64,000 nucleotides of DNA from Asaia siamensis (GTDB lineage Bacteria; Pseudomonadota; Alphaproteobacteria; Acetobacterales; Acetobacteraceae): contig NZ_BMCH01000003.1 in the NCBI RefSeq assembly GCF_014635085.1, positions 310,001 through 374,000 of the forward strand. The letters run 5' to 3'. The notes under the pieces are model-generated. The model worked only from the letters and a program-made list of their open reading frames with translations, was not told the DNA's origin and made no database searches. Positions 8,549 through 18,183 of this stretch are shown here, in pieces (within the stretch, counting starts at the first letter, position 1; every line of letters begins with the position of its first letter). Made by a program: the position numbers and the translations under genes.

Positions 8549-9760
8549 TTATTCACGGGATGGCTCAACTTTCTTGTTCTTGAACTCGTCGGCGATGCTC
8601 AGGAGATAGATGGCAAACCCGCCCAGGGAGAGCGCCAATCCAACCCAGCCGACAGACGTCCAGCCGAGCCCGGCGGAGATGGCAAGACCGCCGAGCCAGG
8701 GCCCCACTGCATTGGCGATGTTGAAGGCGCTCTGGTTGAGGGCTGCCGCCAGGCCTTCGGCACCAACCGCAACTGTCAGCAGACGCGCCTGCACCACCGT
8801 TGCCAGACCACCGCTCGCACCGATCATGAACACGTTGATGGCCAGCGGTATGAATTTATGCGCCGCCTCTGGAAAGCCAGCCATGGCTGCCGCCCCCATC
8901 AGAAGCACACCAGCGAGGGTTGGCATCATCTTGTGGTCGGCCAGCCAGGCGCAAACCAGTGTCCCGATCGTCATGCCCACACCGAACACGGCAAGCATGA
9001 TCGGCACATAGGATTCAGGCACCTGGGTTACATGGATCATGATCGAAGCAAGATAGGTATAGACGCAGAACACACTACCAAATCCGACCGCTCCGATGGC
9101 GAGGGTAAGCCAGACCTGCTTGATCTTGAGTGCCGTAAATTCATTGAGAATGCTGGCATCCTTACGCGGCGCATCCTGGGGGGCGAACAGGATGATGAGA
9201 ATCGCCGTGCAGAGTGCGAGAGCCGCGATAAGGCCAAAGGCCCAGCGCCATCCCACAATCTGCCCGATCCCGTTTGCCAGCGGCACGCCACCGATCGTGG
9301 CAATCGTCAGGCCGAGAATGACCCGCCCCACTGCCTGCGAGCGCTTGTTCGGCGGCACGAGAGAGGAAGCCAGAATGCTCGCGATGCCGAAATAGGCACC
9401 ATGCGGCAGACCGCTGATAAAGCGGCAGACAAGAAAAAGCAGATAATTGGGAGCAACCGCGCTCAGCCCGTTGCCGAGCGTATAGAGCAGCATCATGCTG
9501 ATCAGCATGGTGCGACGGCTGATTCCGGCGCTGAAAAGCGCGATGGTCGGCGCACCGATACACACACCAGCGGCATAGAGCACGATGGCATGACCAGCCT
9601 CGGGATCACTCACACCAAAAGTATGGGCGATCATGGGCACAAGACTCATCGCGGCAAATTCTGCCGTGCCGATTGCAAAGGCGCCCAGGCCAAGACTAAA
9701 AAATATGACGCGTATGTCACGCATCGACCGTGCCAGATCGCCAGATCTCAAGCCGCTCAT
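8549..9760 (-). CDS. MFS efflux transporter (AraJ/YdhP-like drug or sugar exporter)
   Basis: 403 aa from ATG 9760, which has GAGGG five bases upstream; a TTG at 9784 would add eight residues. About twelve hydrophobic segments. The opening FFSLGLGAFAIGTAEFAAMSLVP and the motif CRFISGLPHGAYFGIA are characteristic of the DHA1 subfamily that includes AraJ, YdhP and arabinose/chloramphenicol exporters. It likely exports a small molecule by proton antiport; the substrate is unknown. It is divergent from the HpxZ-like gene with only 52 bp between starts. A terminator follows at 8521-8546. Confidence 0.85.
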   Translation of the reverse strand: MSGLRSGDLARSMRDIRVIFFSLGLGAFAIGTAEFAAMSLVPMIAHTFGVSDPEAGHAIVLYAAGVCIGAPTIALFSAGISRRTMLISMMLLYTLGNGLSAVAPNYLLFLVCRFISGLPHGAYFGIASILASSLVPPNKRSQAVGRVILGLTIATIGGVPLANGIGQIVGWRWAFGLIAALALCTAILIILFAPQDAPRKDASILNEFTALKIKQVWLTLAIGAVGFGSVFCVYTYLASIMIHVTQVPESYVPIMLAVFGVGMTIGTLVCAWLADHKMMPTLAGVLLMGAAAMAGFPEAAHKFIPLAINVFMIGASGGLATVVQARLLTVAVGAEGLAAALNQSAFNIANAVGPWLGGLAISAGLGWTSVGWVGLALSLGGFAIYLLSIADEFKNKKVEPSRE

Positions 9761-9812
9761 GCCACCCTCAGCAATTCTTTCCAAAATTGTAATCTTGAAT
9801 CAGGGCGCGCCC

Positions 9813-10190
9813 ATGGACCTTACCGCCAACCCCGAGACAGTTTCAGCCCTTACCCTAGCTTCGGATCAATACGAAGAGGCTTTGGCGCAGAATGATGTTG
9901 CGACGCTCGACGCATTATTCTGCGACGACCCGAACGTCATCCGGCTGGGAGCGACCGAAAATCTCTTCGGCCCTCTCGAGATCGCAGAATTCCGCCGTCA
10001 AAGGCGTGGCGGAGCCCCGCCACGCGAGCGGCTGAGGCGCGAAATTGTCGCTCTGGGGCCAGAATCAGGCTGCGTGACAGTTATCTTCAAAAATCTGCGA
10101 ACAGGCCAGACCGGGCGCCAGAGCCAGACATGGATTCGCCAGAATGGCGTCTGGCGTGTGCTGGTTGCGCATGTGTCTTTCCTTGTCTGA
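9813..10190 (+). CDS. HpxZ/AtzH-like SnoaL-fold protein (DUF3225)
   Basis: 125 aa from ATG 9813. The pattern YEEALAQNDVATLDALF, VIRLGATENLFG, IAEFRRQR and GRQSQTWIRQNGVWRVLVAHVS matches the AtzH/HpxZ family, a small cone-shaped fold. Family members are usually coded beside amidases of the AtzE/HpxY type in triazine or purine catabolism and stabilise or help them. Here the neighbours are an MFS exporter and Dps, so it is an orphan with no clear partner. A 185-codon ORF extends upstream but lacks a better start and overlaps the MFS gene. Confidence 0.8.
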   Translation: MDLTANPETVSALTLASDQYEEALAQNDVATLDALFCDDPNVIRLGATENLFGPLEIAEFRRQRRGGAPPRERLRREIVALGPESGCVTVIFKNLRTGQTGRQSQTWIRQNGVWRVLVAHVSFLV

Positions 10191-10272
10191 GCGCGCAACC
10201 GTCCCATATCTTTCACGTTCAATCATCATCGCTTTCTGCGACTGTCCGATAGAAAATCGTAAGGGTGAAACC

Positions 10273-10809
10273 ATGACAACGAAACATGCGATGCACACGA
10301 CACAGAATGCTCTCAAGTCGAATGCAAAGACCGTCTCGATCGAGACGCTGAATGCCCGCCTTGCCGATCTTATCGATCTTGCGCTGATCACCAAGCAGGC
10401 TCACTGGAACCTCAAGGGCCCACAGTTCATCGGCGTTCATGAAATGCTCGACGGCTTCCGCGACAGCGTCGATAATCTGGTCGATGAAGTGGCTGAACGC
10501 GCTGTCCAGCTCGGTGGCACGGCTTACGGCACAACGCAGGACGTGACCAAGAGCTCGTCTTGCAAGCCCTATCCGACCGACATCTACAAGATTGCCGACC
10601 ACATCTCGGCGCTGATTGATCGCTATGCAACGGTCGCAAACAATGTGCGTGCCTCGATCGATATCACCGATGAAGCAGGCGATGCCGATACCGCTGATCT
10701 ATTCACTGAAGCTTCGCGCGCGCTCGACAAGCATCTGTGGTTCCTCGAAGCACACACCCAGGAGCCGACCGGCCAGATGCGCGACGGCGATCACGATGGC
10801 GCCCGGTAA
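10273..10809 (+). CDS. dps: DNA starvation/stationary-phase protection protein Dps
   Basis: 178 aa. Ferritin-like dodecamer subunit that oxidises and stores iron with hydrogen peroxide and can coat DNA. The inter-subunit ferroxidase residues are visible as KQAHWN (H44), GVHEMLDGFRD (H56, D60) and the DEVAER acidic pair near 72-75. The lysine/histidine-bearing N-terminal tail could bind DNA. ATG 10273 follows AAGGG at good spacing. A strong terminator follows. It sits near the peroxide genes ahpC/ahpF/oxyR, though not in their operon. Confidence 0.94.
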   Translation: MTTKHAMHTTQNALKSNAKTVSIETLNARLADLIDLALITKQAHWNLKGPQFIGVHEMLDGFRDSVDNLVDEVAERAVQLGGTAYGTTQDVTKSSSCKPYPTDIYKIADHISALIDRYATVANNVRASIDITDEAGDADTADLFTEASRALDKHLWFLEAHTQEPTGQMRDGDHDGAR

Positions 10810-10843
10810 TCTAAATTTTTCTTAAATATTTTGAATAATTTAG

Positions 10844-10883
10844 AAAAGTCCCTGCCTCCAACCGGTGGCAGGGACTTTTTTTG
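10844..10883 (+). terminator. Intrinsic terminator after dps
   Basis: AGTCCCTGCC (10847-10856) pairs with GGCAGGGACT (10867-10876) around a ten-base loop, then a run of T (10876-10882). A run of A precedes the stem. Confidence 0.9.
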
Positions 10884-11100
10884 TCTCATTAGTCAGCAAA
10901 AGCATCTGCTTAAGCGCGAAAACCCATTAATTATTTTCTAAATTAACCAGTATAATTATGTTTTGATGTTTTTTGACGATTTAAGGACGTTTATAAACGA
11001 TAATCTTATAAAGATAACGTAACTGGTCGTTTCAACTACACTCGTTTAACGACAATACGCTCGTAGCGCCCCCGGGCTTCCTAAATGAGGGTGGAACATT
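10883..11100 (+). promoter_or_regulatory. AT-rich leader of the beta-helix protein gene
   Basis: This 218-bp stretch is far richer in A and T than the rest of the window. It includes a 12-bp palindrome CGTTTATAAACG (10988-10999) and a TTGACG hexamer (10973-10978), but no well-spaced -10 box can be assigned. GAGGGTGG just before 11101 is the ribosome binding site. It probably holds the promoter and regulator sites for the gene at 11101. Confidence 0.45.
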
Positions 11101-12525
11101 ATGAGCATTGTCACGATTGTCGGGAGTTCCGGCACCGCAATTCACGTCACTGTCGGCGGCGGCAAGGCACAGGACCTCGCAGAGGTCTATGCGCGGCAGA
11201 TGGTCGACGCCTTGGCGCGCGACAAACTCACAACTGTCCTCCTCTCACCCGGTGTTTCCACCCCCCATGATACGGACGGGAGCCTCTATAGTGGCTTCGT
11301 CACAACCGGAGGCAGCTACGCTCCTACCGGCACCTATGATTTCATCGGGGTCGGGGCACTCAACGACGCTACTAATTCAATGGCCTCGCTCAATGAGCGG
11401 GTCACGGTCAACGGTTCGGGCATCAACGCCACGGGCGTCCTCTCGGTGCTCGGCGGCACTACTGCGGGCCTGACCTATGAAGCTGGCGTAAGCGATGGCA
11501 GCTTTCTGGCGGTGACTGGCGACAACTATTTCAACGGCGGTACACAAAGCGCGAACTGGACTATCGTCACGGCCGGTGGCAACGACACCATTCTTGCTAC
11601 GAACGGCACCAACTCCATCGACGCAGGCACCGGTAACAATCTGATCCTGCTGCAGCAGGGAACGAATAACGTCGTCTCCGAGGGACGAGACACGATTACA
11701 GGTGGCACAGCAGGCAATGCCTCCATCACAATCCAGGGCGGCAATACGATCGTCTCGTTAGGCGGCACCGCTTTCATCAGTGACGATGCCACGATCGGCA
11801 GTCTTATCACGGTTGGCGATAACAGCACGGTGCAATCGGGCCAGGGCTCTACCGTGGTCTTCTCTGGTGCCAACGGCACATTATCCGGCGCGCAGAATGA
11901 CACTGTTTCGGCGTTGGGCAATCTGTCGGTAGTTCACGGCAGCAACCAGACGATCAGCGTCTCGGGTTCGCTGCAGTTCATCGCGGGCACGGGCAGCACC
12001 AATATCTCGGCCGCTCAGAGTACGCTCTGGGGTGCCAACGATCTCTCAGCGACCGTCTCCGCCGGAAACACGGCCCTGTGGACCGGCAACCAGCTGGGAT
12101 CGAGCAGTAACCAGTTGATTGATGCCTCTTCTTCGAAGGGAACGCTGGAAGCATGGACGGGCGCTGGTGATCAGACCGTCATCGGGGGACAGGGAAGCGA
12201 TCATTTCGTCTTCGGTACAGAATATGACGGAAACACCGACGCTACTTATGTAACCGTCTCAGGCGGCAGTGGGTCAGCCAACTCTTTCGGCGTTCTTACA
12301 GGTCACACGGCGGGCGACATTACAATCACCGATTTTGCTGCGGCCAGCGGCAACAAGTTCTTCATGTATAATTACAAGCCGGAAGACGCCGAAGCAGCCG
12401 TAAAGAACCTGCTTGCCACAGCCACAGTCCAAGGCGGTAATACCTCAATCATGCTGGATAATAACATGAAGGTCACGTTTATGGGCGTGACCGACCTCAA
12501 CTCGTCGAATATCAATATCAGCTGA
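11101..12525 (+). CDS. Beta-helix repeat protein with RTX-like C-terminus (putative type I secreted protein)
   Basis: 474 aa, rich in Gly, Ser, Thr, Asn and without cysteine. From about residue 130 to 380 it is a chain of short repeats such as GGNDTIL, GTNSIDAG, GNNLILLQQG and GGNTIVSLGG, typical of a parallel beta-helix/beta-roll. The last 90 residues look like the secretion region of RTX proteins: GDITITDFAAASGNKF, then TSIMLDNNMKVTFMGVTDLNSSN. True calcium-binding GGXGXDXUX arrays are nearly absent (one GGQGSDHFVFG). There is no Sec signal peptide. The type I ABC transporter and HlyD adaptor at 55-59 kb are a possible exit route. Adhesin or surface-layer role is inferred only. Confidence 0.65.
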   Translation: MSIVTIVGSSGTAIHVTVGGGKAQDLAEVYARQMVDALARDKLTTVLLSPGVSTPHDTDGSLYSGFVTTGGSYAPTGTYDFIGVGALNDATNSMASLNERVTVNGSGINATGVLSVLGGTTAGLTYEAGVSDGSFLAVTGDNYFNGGTQSANWTIVTAGGNDTILATNGTNSIDAGTGNNLILLQQGTNNVVSEGRDTITGGTAGNASITIQGGNTIVSLGGTAFISDDATIGSLITVGDNSTVQSGQGSTVVFSGANGTLSGAQNDTVSALGNLSVVHGSNQTISVSGSLQFIAGTGSTNISAAQSTLWGANDLSATVSAGNTALWTGNQLGSSSNQLIDASSSKGTLEAWTGAGDQTVIGGQGSDHFVFGTEYDGNTDATYVTVSGGSGSANSFGVLTGHTAGDITITDFAAASGNKFFMYNYKPEDAEAAVKNLLATATVQGGNTSIMLDNNMKVTFMGVTDLNSSNINIS

Positions 12526-12569
12526 GACAGCTTTTGACCGTCCGCAATACGGAAGATGAGGTTTCTGCC

Positions 12570-13556
<987 letters not shown>

Positions 13557-13619
13557 TCATACGCTCCCTGCCTGTCTGATCTTGGGAATGAGAAAGCCTT
13601 TCCGGGTTCAGGGTTGCCT

Positions 13620-14720
13620 TCATGCGTGGGTCACGTTGGCGGGTTTGCGCAAAAGCCGCGTGAGATAGCCCATCATCATGGTCTCATCCGCAGAGAGATC
13701 ATGGGCACCGGCTTCGCTGTCCAGCAGGGTTTCTGCCTTGCGCGCGAAGGCTTCTCGCAGACTGCCATCGAGATAGCCCGTCAGGATCTGGGGATGGATG
13801 TAGCATTTCCGGCAGACCGAGGGCGTGTTGCCAAGCTGCGCTGCGACATGCTCGATCGTCCGCAGGACGTTCTTCTTGGCCCGAGCCTTGGTATCACTCT
13901 GTGCAAGACTGGACAAGGTAAGGGCGGCGAGATGGGTCGCGGCCCAGGTCCGGAAATCCTTCGCCGTTATATCCTCGCCCGTGATTTCCTGCAGATAGGC
14001 ATTCACGTCATGCGAATGAATATCGTGGCGCGCGCCCTCATCATCGAGATATTGAAAGAGCTTCTGGCCAGGCAAATCCTGCAATCGCGTCAGCACCCGC
14101 ACAAGACGGGCATCCTTGATTGCAAAATGCGCCTCGATCCCGTGCTTGCCCTTGAAATCGAGCGCGACCTGCCCGCCCTTCAGCTTGACGTGCCGATGAC
14201 GCAGCGTCGTGAGCCCGAAACTGCGATTGTCACGCGCATAGCTTTCATTACCAATGCGCGCCATGGTGCGTTCCATCAGACGTACGACGGCAGCAAGCAC
14301 GCGCATACGATTGAGTTGGGGATGACGCAGATCTTCATCCACACGACGGCGGATTTCGGGAAGTTTTTCGCCAAAGACAAGCATCCGCGCGAACTTGTCT
14401 TCATCACGCACGAGGCGCCACCGGGGATGATAGCGATATTGCAGTCGGCCACGCTTGTCCTTGCCGACTGCCTGAAGATGACCACGCGGATTGGCGCAGA
14501 TCCACACCTCATCATAAGCAGGCGGGATGGCGAGCGATTTCAAACGTCTGAGCGTTGGCTCATCGGTAATCCGCTCACCCTGCGTGTCGCGATAGAAGAA
14601 GCCGCGCCCAGCGCGATGCCGGGTTATGCCGGGTCTGGTGCGGTCGACATAAATCAGGCGCGCCGCTTTGGCGTGATCGCGCGCTTCCTGCTCTGCACTC
14701 GAAGTCGTCTCGTCGCTCAT
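13620..14720 (-). CDS. DNA topoisomerase IB
   Basis: 366 aa poxvirus-like type IB enzyme that relaxes supercoils through a 3'-phosphotyrosyl intermediate. The nucleophile is Y307 in SVCRKCYIHP. Other active-site residues lie in ARDNRSFGLTTLRHRHV (about 162-178), in the DFKGKHG lysine strand and in DFRTWAATH (R257). The N-terminal domain has the family motif RLIYVDRTRPGITR and YRYHPRWRLVRDE. Bacterial topo IB is an accessory enzyme of patchy distribution. It stands alone between the reductase and ahpF. Confidence 0.94.
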   Translation of the reverse strand: MSDETTSSAEQEARDHAKAARLIYVDRTRPGITRHRAGRGFFYRDTQGERITDEPTLRRLKSLAIPPAYDEVWICANPRGHLQAVGKDKRGRLQYRYHPRWRLVRDEDKFARMLVFGEKLPEIRRRVDEDLRHPQLNRMRVLAAVVRLMERTMARIGNESYARDNRSFGLTTLRHRHVKLKGGQVALDFKGKHGIEAHFAIKDARLVRVLTRLQDLPGQKLFQYLDDEGARHDIHSHDVNAYLQEITGEDITAKDFRTWAATHLAALTLSSLAQSDTKARAKKNVLRTIEHVAAQLGNTPSVCRKCYIHPQILTGYLDGSLREAFARKAETLLDSEAGAHDLSADETMMMGYLTRLLRKPANVTHA

Positions 14721-14754
14721 GAACCGCTCTTCCCTCCGGGAGGGGGAGAGCGCA

Positions 14755-14783
14755 GGAGAGGGAAAATGGTTCCGGCCCTCTCC
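14755..14783 (-). terminator. Hairpin after ahpF
   Basis: GGAGAGGG (14755-14762) pairs with CCCTCTCC (14776-14783) just beyond the ahpF stop; the loop contains a T-rich stretch on the minus strand but no clear T run follows. Possible terminator. Confidence 0.4.
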
Positions 14784-14794
14784 CGCAGGATCGA

Positions 14795-16354
14795 TCAGTT
14801 ACCCGGCAGACGGATCAGGTAATCAAAGGCTGAGAGAGCTGATTTGGCGCCATCGCCGACGGCGATGACGATCTGCTTGTAAGGCGTTGTCGTCGCATCG
14901 CCCGCAGCGAACACGCCCGGCACCGATGTCGCCCCGTGATCATCAACCCTGATCTCACCGAAATCATTCAGCGCCAGGGTATTGCGCAGCCATTCGGTAT
15001 TGGGCAGCAGACCGATCTGTACGAATACGCCTTCGAGGTCGATATGATGGTCCTTACCATCGCCACCACGATAGGTCAGGCCATTCACCTTGGTGCCATC
15101 ACCCTCGATCTGCGTGGTCAACGCCTCGGTCAGCACCGTCACATTGGGCAGGCTCAGCAGCTTGTCCTGCAGCACCTTGTCGGCTTTCAGCTTCGAACTG
15201 CGCTGAAGCAGCGTGACATGGCCGACAATGCCAGCAAGATCGATCGCTGCCTCGACACCACTATTGCCACCACCTGCAACGGCAACGCGCTTGCCCTTGT
15301 AGAAGGGGCCATCGCAATGCGGGCAGTAGGCCACGCCCTTGGTGCGATACTGTTCCTCACCCGGCACACCGAGCTGGCGCCAATGAGCCCCTGTCGCCAG
15401 AATGACCGTCCGGCTGTGCAGAATGGCCCCACTCTCGAGCGCGATCCCATGCAGCCCACCGGGCTTGGCAGTCGGGAAGAGTTCCTTGGCGCGCTGTCCG
15501 GAGATGATCTCGACGTCATAGCTGCGGACATGCGCCTCGAGTTGTGCCGAGAGCTTCGGCCCCTCAGTCTCCTTGATCGAGATGAAGTTCTCGATTCCGG
15601 CCGTATCCATCACCTGACCGCCAAAGCGATCGGCCACCAGACCCGTACGAAGCCCCTTGCGCGCTGCATAAACGGCTGCAGAGGCACCGGCAGGCCCGCT
15701 ACCGATGATCAGCACATCGAAAGCAGGCATGTCCTTGAGACGCTCGGCAGCGCGACGCGGCGCATCATCATCGAGCCTGGCCAGGATCTGCTCGACATCC
15801 ATACGGCCGGAGCCAAACACCACGCCATTCAGATAGATCTGCGGCACGGTCATGATATTCTTAGAAGCGACTTCTTCCTGGTAAAGAGCGCCGTCGATGG
15901 TCGTTACTTGGATAGCCGGATTGAGCACGCTCATGGCGTTGAGCGCCTGTACCACGTCAGGGCAGTTCTGGCAGGAAAGCGAGACGAAGATCTCGAAGCG
16001 GAAATCGCCTGCCAGCCCTTTGATCTGGTTTGCAATCTCGGGGGAGATCTTGGGTGGATGGCCCCCGGCCTGCAACAGGGCCAGAACGAAAGAGGTGAAC
16101 TCATGCCCCATCGGAATGGCAGCGAAACTCACCCCGTGACGCAGATCTGCCCGGCGAATGACGAAGGAAGGGCGCCGTTCGCTGACGCCCTCTTCCGAAA
16201 AGGACAGGTTTTCGGAAAGGGCAGCTACTTCCACCAGCAGGTCGCGCATTTCGCGTGCCTTGTCGCTGCTGTCGAGAGAGGCTTCCAACACGACCGGATG
16301 GGCCAGATTGGCCAGATAGGTCGTGAGCTGTGACTTGATGGCGTCCTGCAACAT
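14795..16354 (-). CDS. ahpF: Alkyl hydroperoxide reductase subunit F
   Basis: 519 aa flavoprotein that passes electrons from NADH to AhpC. The N-terminal double thioredoxin fold carries the redox pair C128-x-x-C131 (CQNC). The thioredoxin-reductase-like part has FAD motif GSGPAG (218-223), the redox pair C344-x-x-C347 (YCPHCDGP), the NADH site [10 protein letters not shown] and the closing [15 protein letters not shown]. It lies behind ahpC on the same strand, separated by 99 bp with two hairpins. Length is normal for the family. Confidence 0.97.
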   Translation of the reverse strand: MLQDAIKSQLTTYLANLAHPVVLEASLDSSDKAREMRDLLVEVAALSENLSFSEEGVSERRPSFVIRRADLRHGVSFAAIPMGHEFTSFVLALLQAGGHPPKISPEIANQIKGLAGDFRFEIFVSLSCQNCPDVVQALNAMSVLNPAIQVTTIDGALYQEEVASKNIMTVPQIYLNGVVFGSGRMDVEQILARLDDDAPRRAAERLKDMPAFDVLIIGSGPAGASAAVYAARKGLRTGLVADRFGGQVMDTAGIENFISIKETEGPKLSAQLEAHVRSYDVEIISGQRAKELFPTAKPGGLHGIALESGAILHSRTVILATGAHWRQLGVPGEEQYRTKGVAYCPHCDGPFYKGKRVAVAGGGNSGVEAAIDLAGIVGHVTLLQRSSKLKADKVLQDKLLSLPNVTVLTEALTTQIEGDGTKVNGLTYRGGDGKDHHIDLEGVFVQIGLLPNTEWLRNTLALNDFGEIRVDDHGATSVPGVFAAGDATTTPYKQIVIAVGDGAKSALSAFDYLIRLPGN

Positions 16355-16393
16355 CAGGCTTATCCTGCTCTTTTCCGAAAAACTGCATTATCG

Positions 16394-16446
16394 CGGCGCG
16401 CCATCGGGGCGCGCCGGAAATGACCCGGCGCAATACGCCGGGTCAT
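16394..16446 (-). promoter_or_regulatory. Two hairpins between ahpC and ahpF
   Basis: An 11-bp stem ATGACCCGGCG/CGCCGGGTCAT (16420-16430 with 16436-16446) lies just after the ahpC stop. A second, 9-bp stem CGGCGCGCC/GGCGCGCCG (16394-16402 with 16408-16416) follows at once on the minus strand. Neither has a clean T tract. They could stabilise ahpC mRNA or partly terminate so that AhpC is made in excess over AhpF. Confidence 0.55.
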
Positions 16447-16453
16447 GACGACC

Positions 16454-17017
16454 TCAGATCTTGCCGATCAGGTCGAGCGACGGGGAAAGGGTGGCTTCGC
16501 CTTCTTTCCACTTGGCCGGGCAGACTTCACCCGGATGCGACGCGACATACTGCGCTGCACGCACCTTTTCGATCAGTTCGGCTGCCGAGCGACCGACGCC
16601 ACCGGAGGTGACTTCGATGTACTGGATCTTGCCTTCCGGATCGATCAGGAACGTGCCGCGATCGGCCATGCCTGCTTCTTCGATCATGACGTCGAAGTTG
16701 CGGCTGATGGTGCCGGTCGGGTCAGCAAGCATGACGTACTTGATCTTGCCGATAGCCGGCGACGTGTCGTGCCAGGCCTTGTGCGTGAAATGCTTGTCGG
16801 TGGAAACCGAGTAGATCTCGACACCGAGCTGCTTGAAGGTCTCGTAATTCTCTGCGAGGTCTTCAAGTTCGGTCGGGCAGACGAAGGTGAAGTCAGCCGG
16901 GTAGAAGAAGAAAACGGACCACTTTCCCTTGACGTCGGCGTCGGACACCTTGACGAACTTGCCTTCGTGATAAGCGTCGGTTTCGAAAGGCTTCACTGAC
17001 GAATTGATGCGTGGCAT
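16454..17017 (-). CDS. ahpC: Alkyl hydroperoxide reductase subunit C (2-Cys peroxiredoxin)
   Basis: 187 aa from ATG 17017, which has AGGAG upstream; a longer reading to 17041 adds eight unlikely residues. It reduces hydrogen peroxide and organic peroxides. Peroxidatic cysteine C47 in FTFVCPTE and resolving cysteine C166 in GEVCPAKW. RGTFLIDPEGKIQY and the arginine of this block are standard. AhpF, coded downstream, recycles it. It is divergent from oxyR, the usual arrangement for OxyR-controlled peroxide defence. Confidence 0.97.
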   Translation of the reverse strand: MPRINSSVKPFETDAYHEGKFVKVSDADVKGKWSVFFFYPADFTFVCPTELEDLAENYETFKQLGVEIYSVSTDKHFTHKAWHDTSPAIGKIKYVMLADPTGTISRNFDVMIEEAGMADRGTFLIDPEGKIQYIEVTSGGVGRSAAELIEKVRAAQYVASHPGEVCPAKWKEGEATLSPSLDLIGKI

Positions 17018-17156
17018 GTCATATGCTCCTGGGTTGCACATCTCTATTGGGTGACGGGGAGACTGTCACACGCATACGAACGCTTCGGAAATCGTTTCTG
17101 TCAATGGCAGTTATCGGTAAAACCTTTTTCCTCTGACACAAGGATTGGTCCTATCT

Positions 17157-18104
17157 ATGGGTATGACCTATATTCCTCTTTCAGGCCTCTCCCTGCGCGA
17201 TATCGAGTATGTGGTGGCGGTTGATGATCTGCGCAACTTCTCACGTGCGGCCGAACGCTGCGGCGTCAGTCAGGCTGGATTGTCAGAACAGGTACGTAAG
17301 CTCGAATTGCTGCTGGATGTCACCTTGTTCGAGCGGTCTCGCCGCCATGTGGCCCCGACTCCGGACGGAATCCGGCTGATCGCCATGGGCCGCGAGGTTC
17401 TTGCCTCGGCCCGCGCCATGATCGAAGCCGCCCGTGCACGCACCGGCCCGCTTGAAGGGCTTCTACGCATGGGGGTGATTGCCACGCTTGGCCCCTATTA
17501 CGTGCCAAGTCTTCTGCCGCTTCTGCGCCGCGCCTATCCCGAATTGCGGCTGCAACTGACAGAAAGCCTTACCCATCTCATGCTGGCCAAGCTGCGTCAG
17601 AACGAGCTCGACCTCGTCTTTGCCGCCCTGCCCATATCGGGAGAGAGCTTCGAGACGGCACCGCTTTTCGAAGAACCCTTCATGGCAGTCTTTCCAAAGG
17701 CGCACCCTCTGGCTGCGCGTGAGACGCTGACGATGGAAGATCTGGCGAGCCACGATCACGAAAACGGGCTACTGCTTCTCGAAGACGGTCATTGCTTGCG
17801 TGATCAGGCGTTGTCTGTCTGCGGCATGATGCCAATGCGCGACCAGCAACGCCTGGCCACGAGTCTCGAAATGCTCTGGCATATGATCGGCGCCGGTGAA
17901 GGCTACTCACTCATTCCGCAGCTTGCGCTCAGAAACCGGGCGGAATGGGACGAACTGGTCGTGACCCGCCCCATGACACCCGCCAGCCGACAGATCGGCC
18001 TGGTCTGGCGCAGTTCCGACCCACGTGGACCGGCCTTTCGCGATTTCGCCGCGTTTCTGGCCAGCAAGATCCCTGAAGGGTGCCTGCCCGTCACGGCAGA
18101 ATAA
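17157..18104 (+). CDS. oxyR: Hydrogen peroxide-sensing regulator OxyR (LysR family)
   Basis: 315 aa. N-terminal helix-turn-helix (about 10-65: FSRAAERCGVSQAGLSEQVRKLE) and a periplasmic-binding-protein-like sensor domain. The two redox cysteines sit in EDGHCLRDQ (C213) and LSVCGM (C222), nine residues apart as in E. coli OxyR (C199/C208), which separates it from ordinary LysR proteins. ATG 17157 follows AAGGA at 12 bases; a TTG at 17145 is too close and an ATG at 17163 is possible. The 139 bp shared with ahpC should hold its binding site, but no clear four-part OxyR box was seen. Confidence 0.93.
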   Translation: MGMTYIPLSGLSLRDIEYVVAVDDLRNFSRAAERCGVSQAGLSEQVRKLELLLDVTLFERSRRHVAPTPDGIRLIAMGREVLASARAMIEAARARTGPLEGLLRMGVIATLGPYYVPSLLPLLRRAYPELRLQLTESLTHLMLAKLRQNELDLVFAALPISGESFETAPLFEEPFMAVFPKAHPLAARETLTMEDLASHDHENGLLLLEDGHCLRDQALSVCGMMPMRDQQRLATSLEMLWHMIGAGEGYSLIPQLALRNRAEWDELVVTRPMTPASRQIGLVWRSSDPRGPAFRDFAAFLASKIPEGCLPVTAE

Positions 18105-18110
18105 CCCGTT

Positions 18111-18159
18111 GGGTCTGACCTGAAGGGAGGAACAGGCCCCTTCCCCTCAGGTCAGACCC
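18111..18159. terminator. Long hairpin between convergent oxyR and lipoprotein gene
   Basis: GGGTCTGACCTGA (18111-18123) and TCAGGTCAGACCC (18147-18159) form a perfect 13-bp stem. No T run follows on either strand, so a two-way terminator or RNA-end stabiliser is inferred from position. Confidence 0.6.
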
Positions 18160-18183
18160 GGAAACCCCAGCGCCGCGACAGCG

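Noticed and set aside
13614..14822. 402-codon plus-strand frame opposite topoisomerase IB
   Set aside because: The minus-strand topoisomerase has its catalytic residues in place; the antisense frame runs across the gene border into ahpF.
14936..16333. 465-codon open frame on the plus strand opposite ahpF
   Set aside because: ahpF on the minus strand has all family motifs; the antisense frame has no domain or ribosome binding site and arises from codon bias in GC-rich DNA.
17018..17156. OxyR binding site between ahpC and oxyR
   Set aside because: Expected from the gene arrangement, but no ATAG-N7-CTAT type pattern could be placed with confidence.
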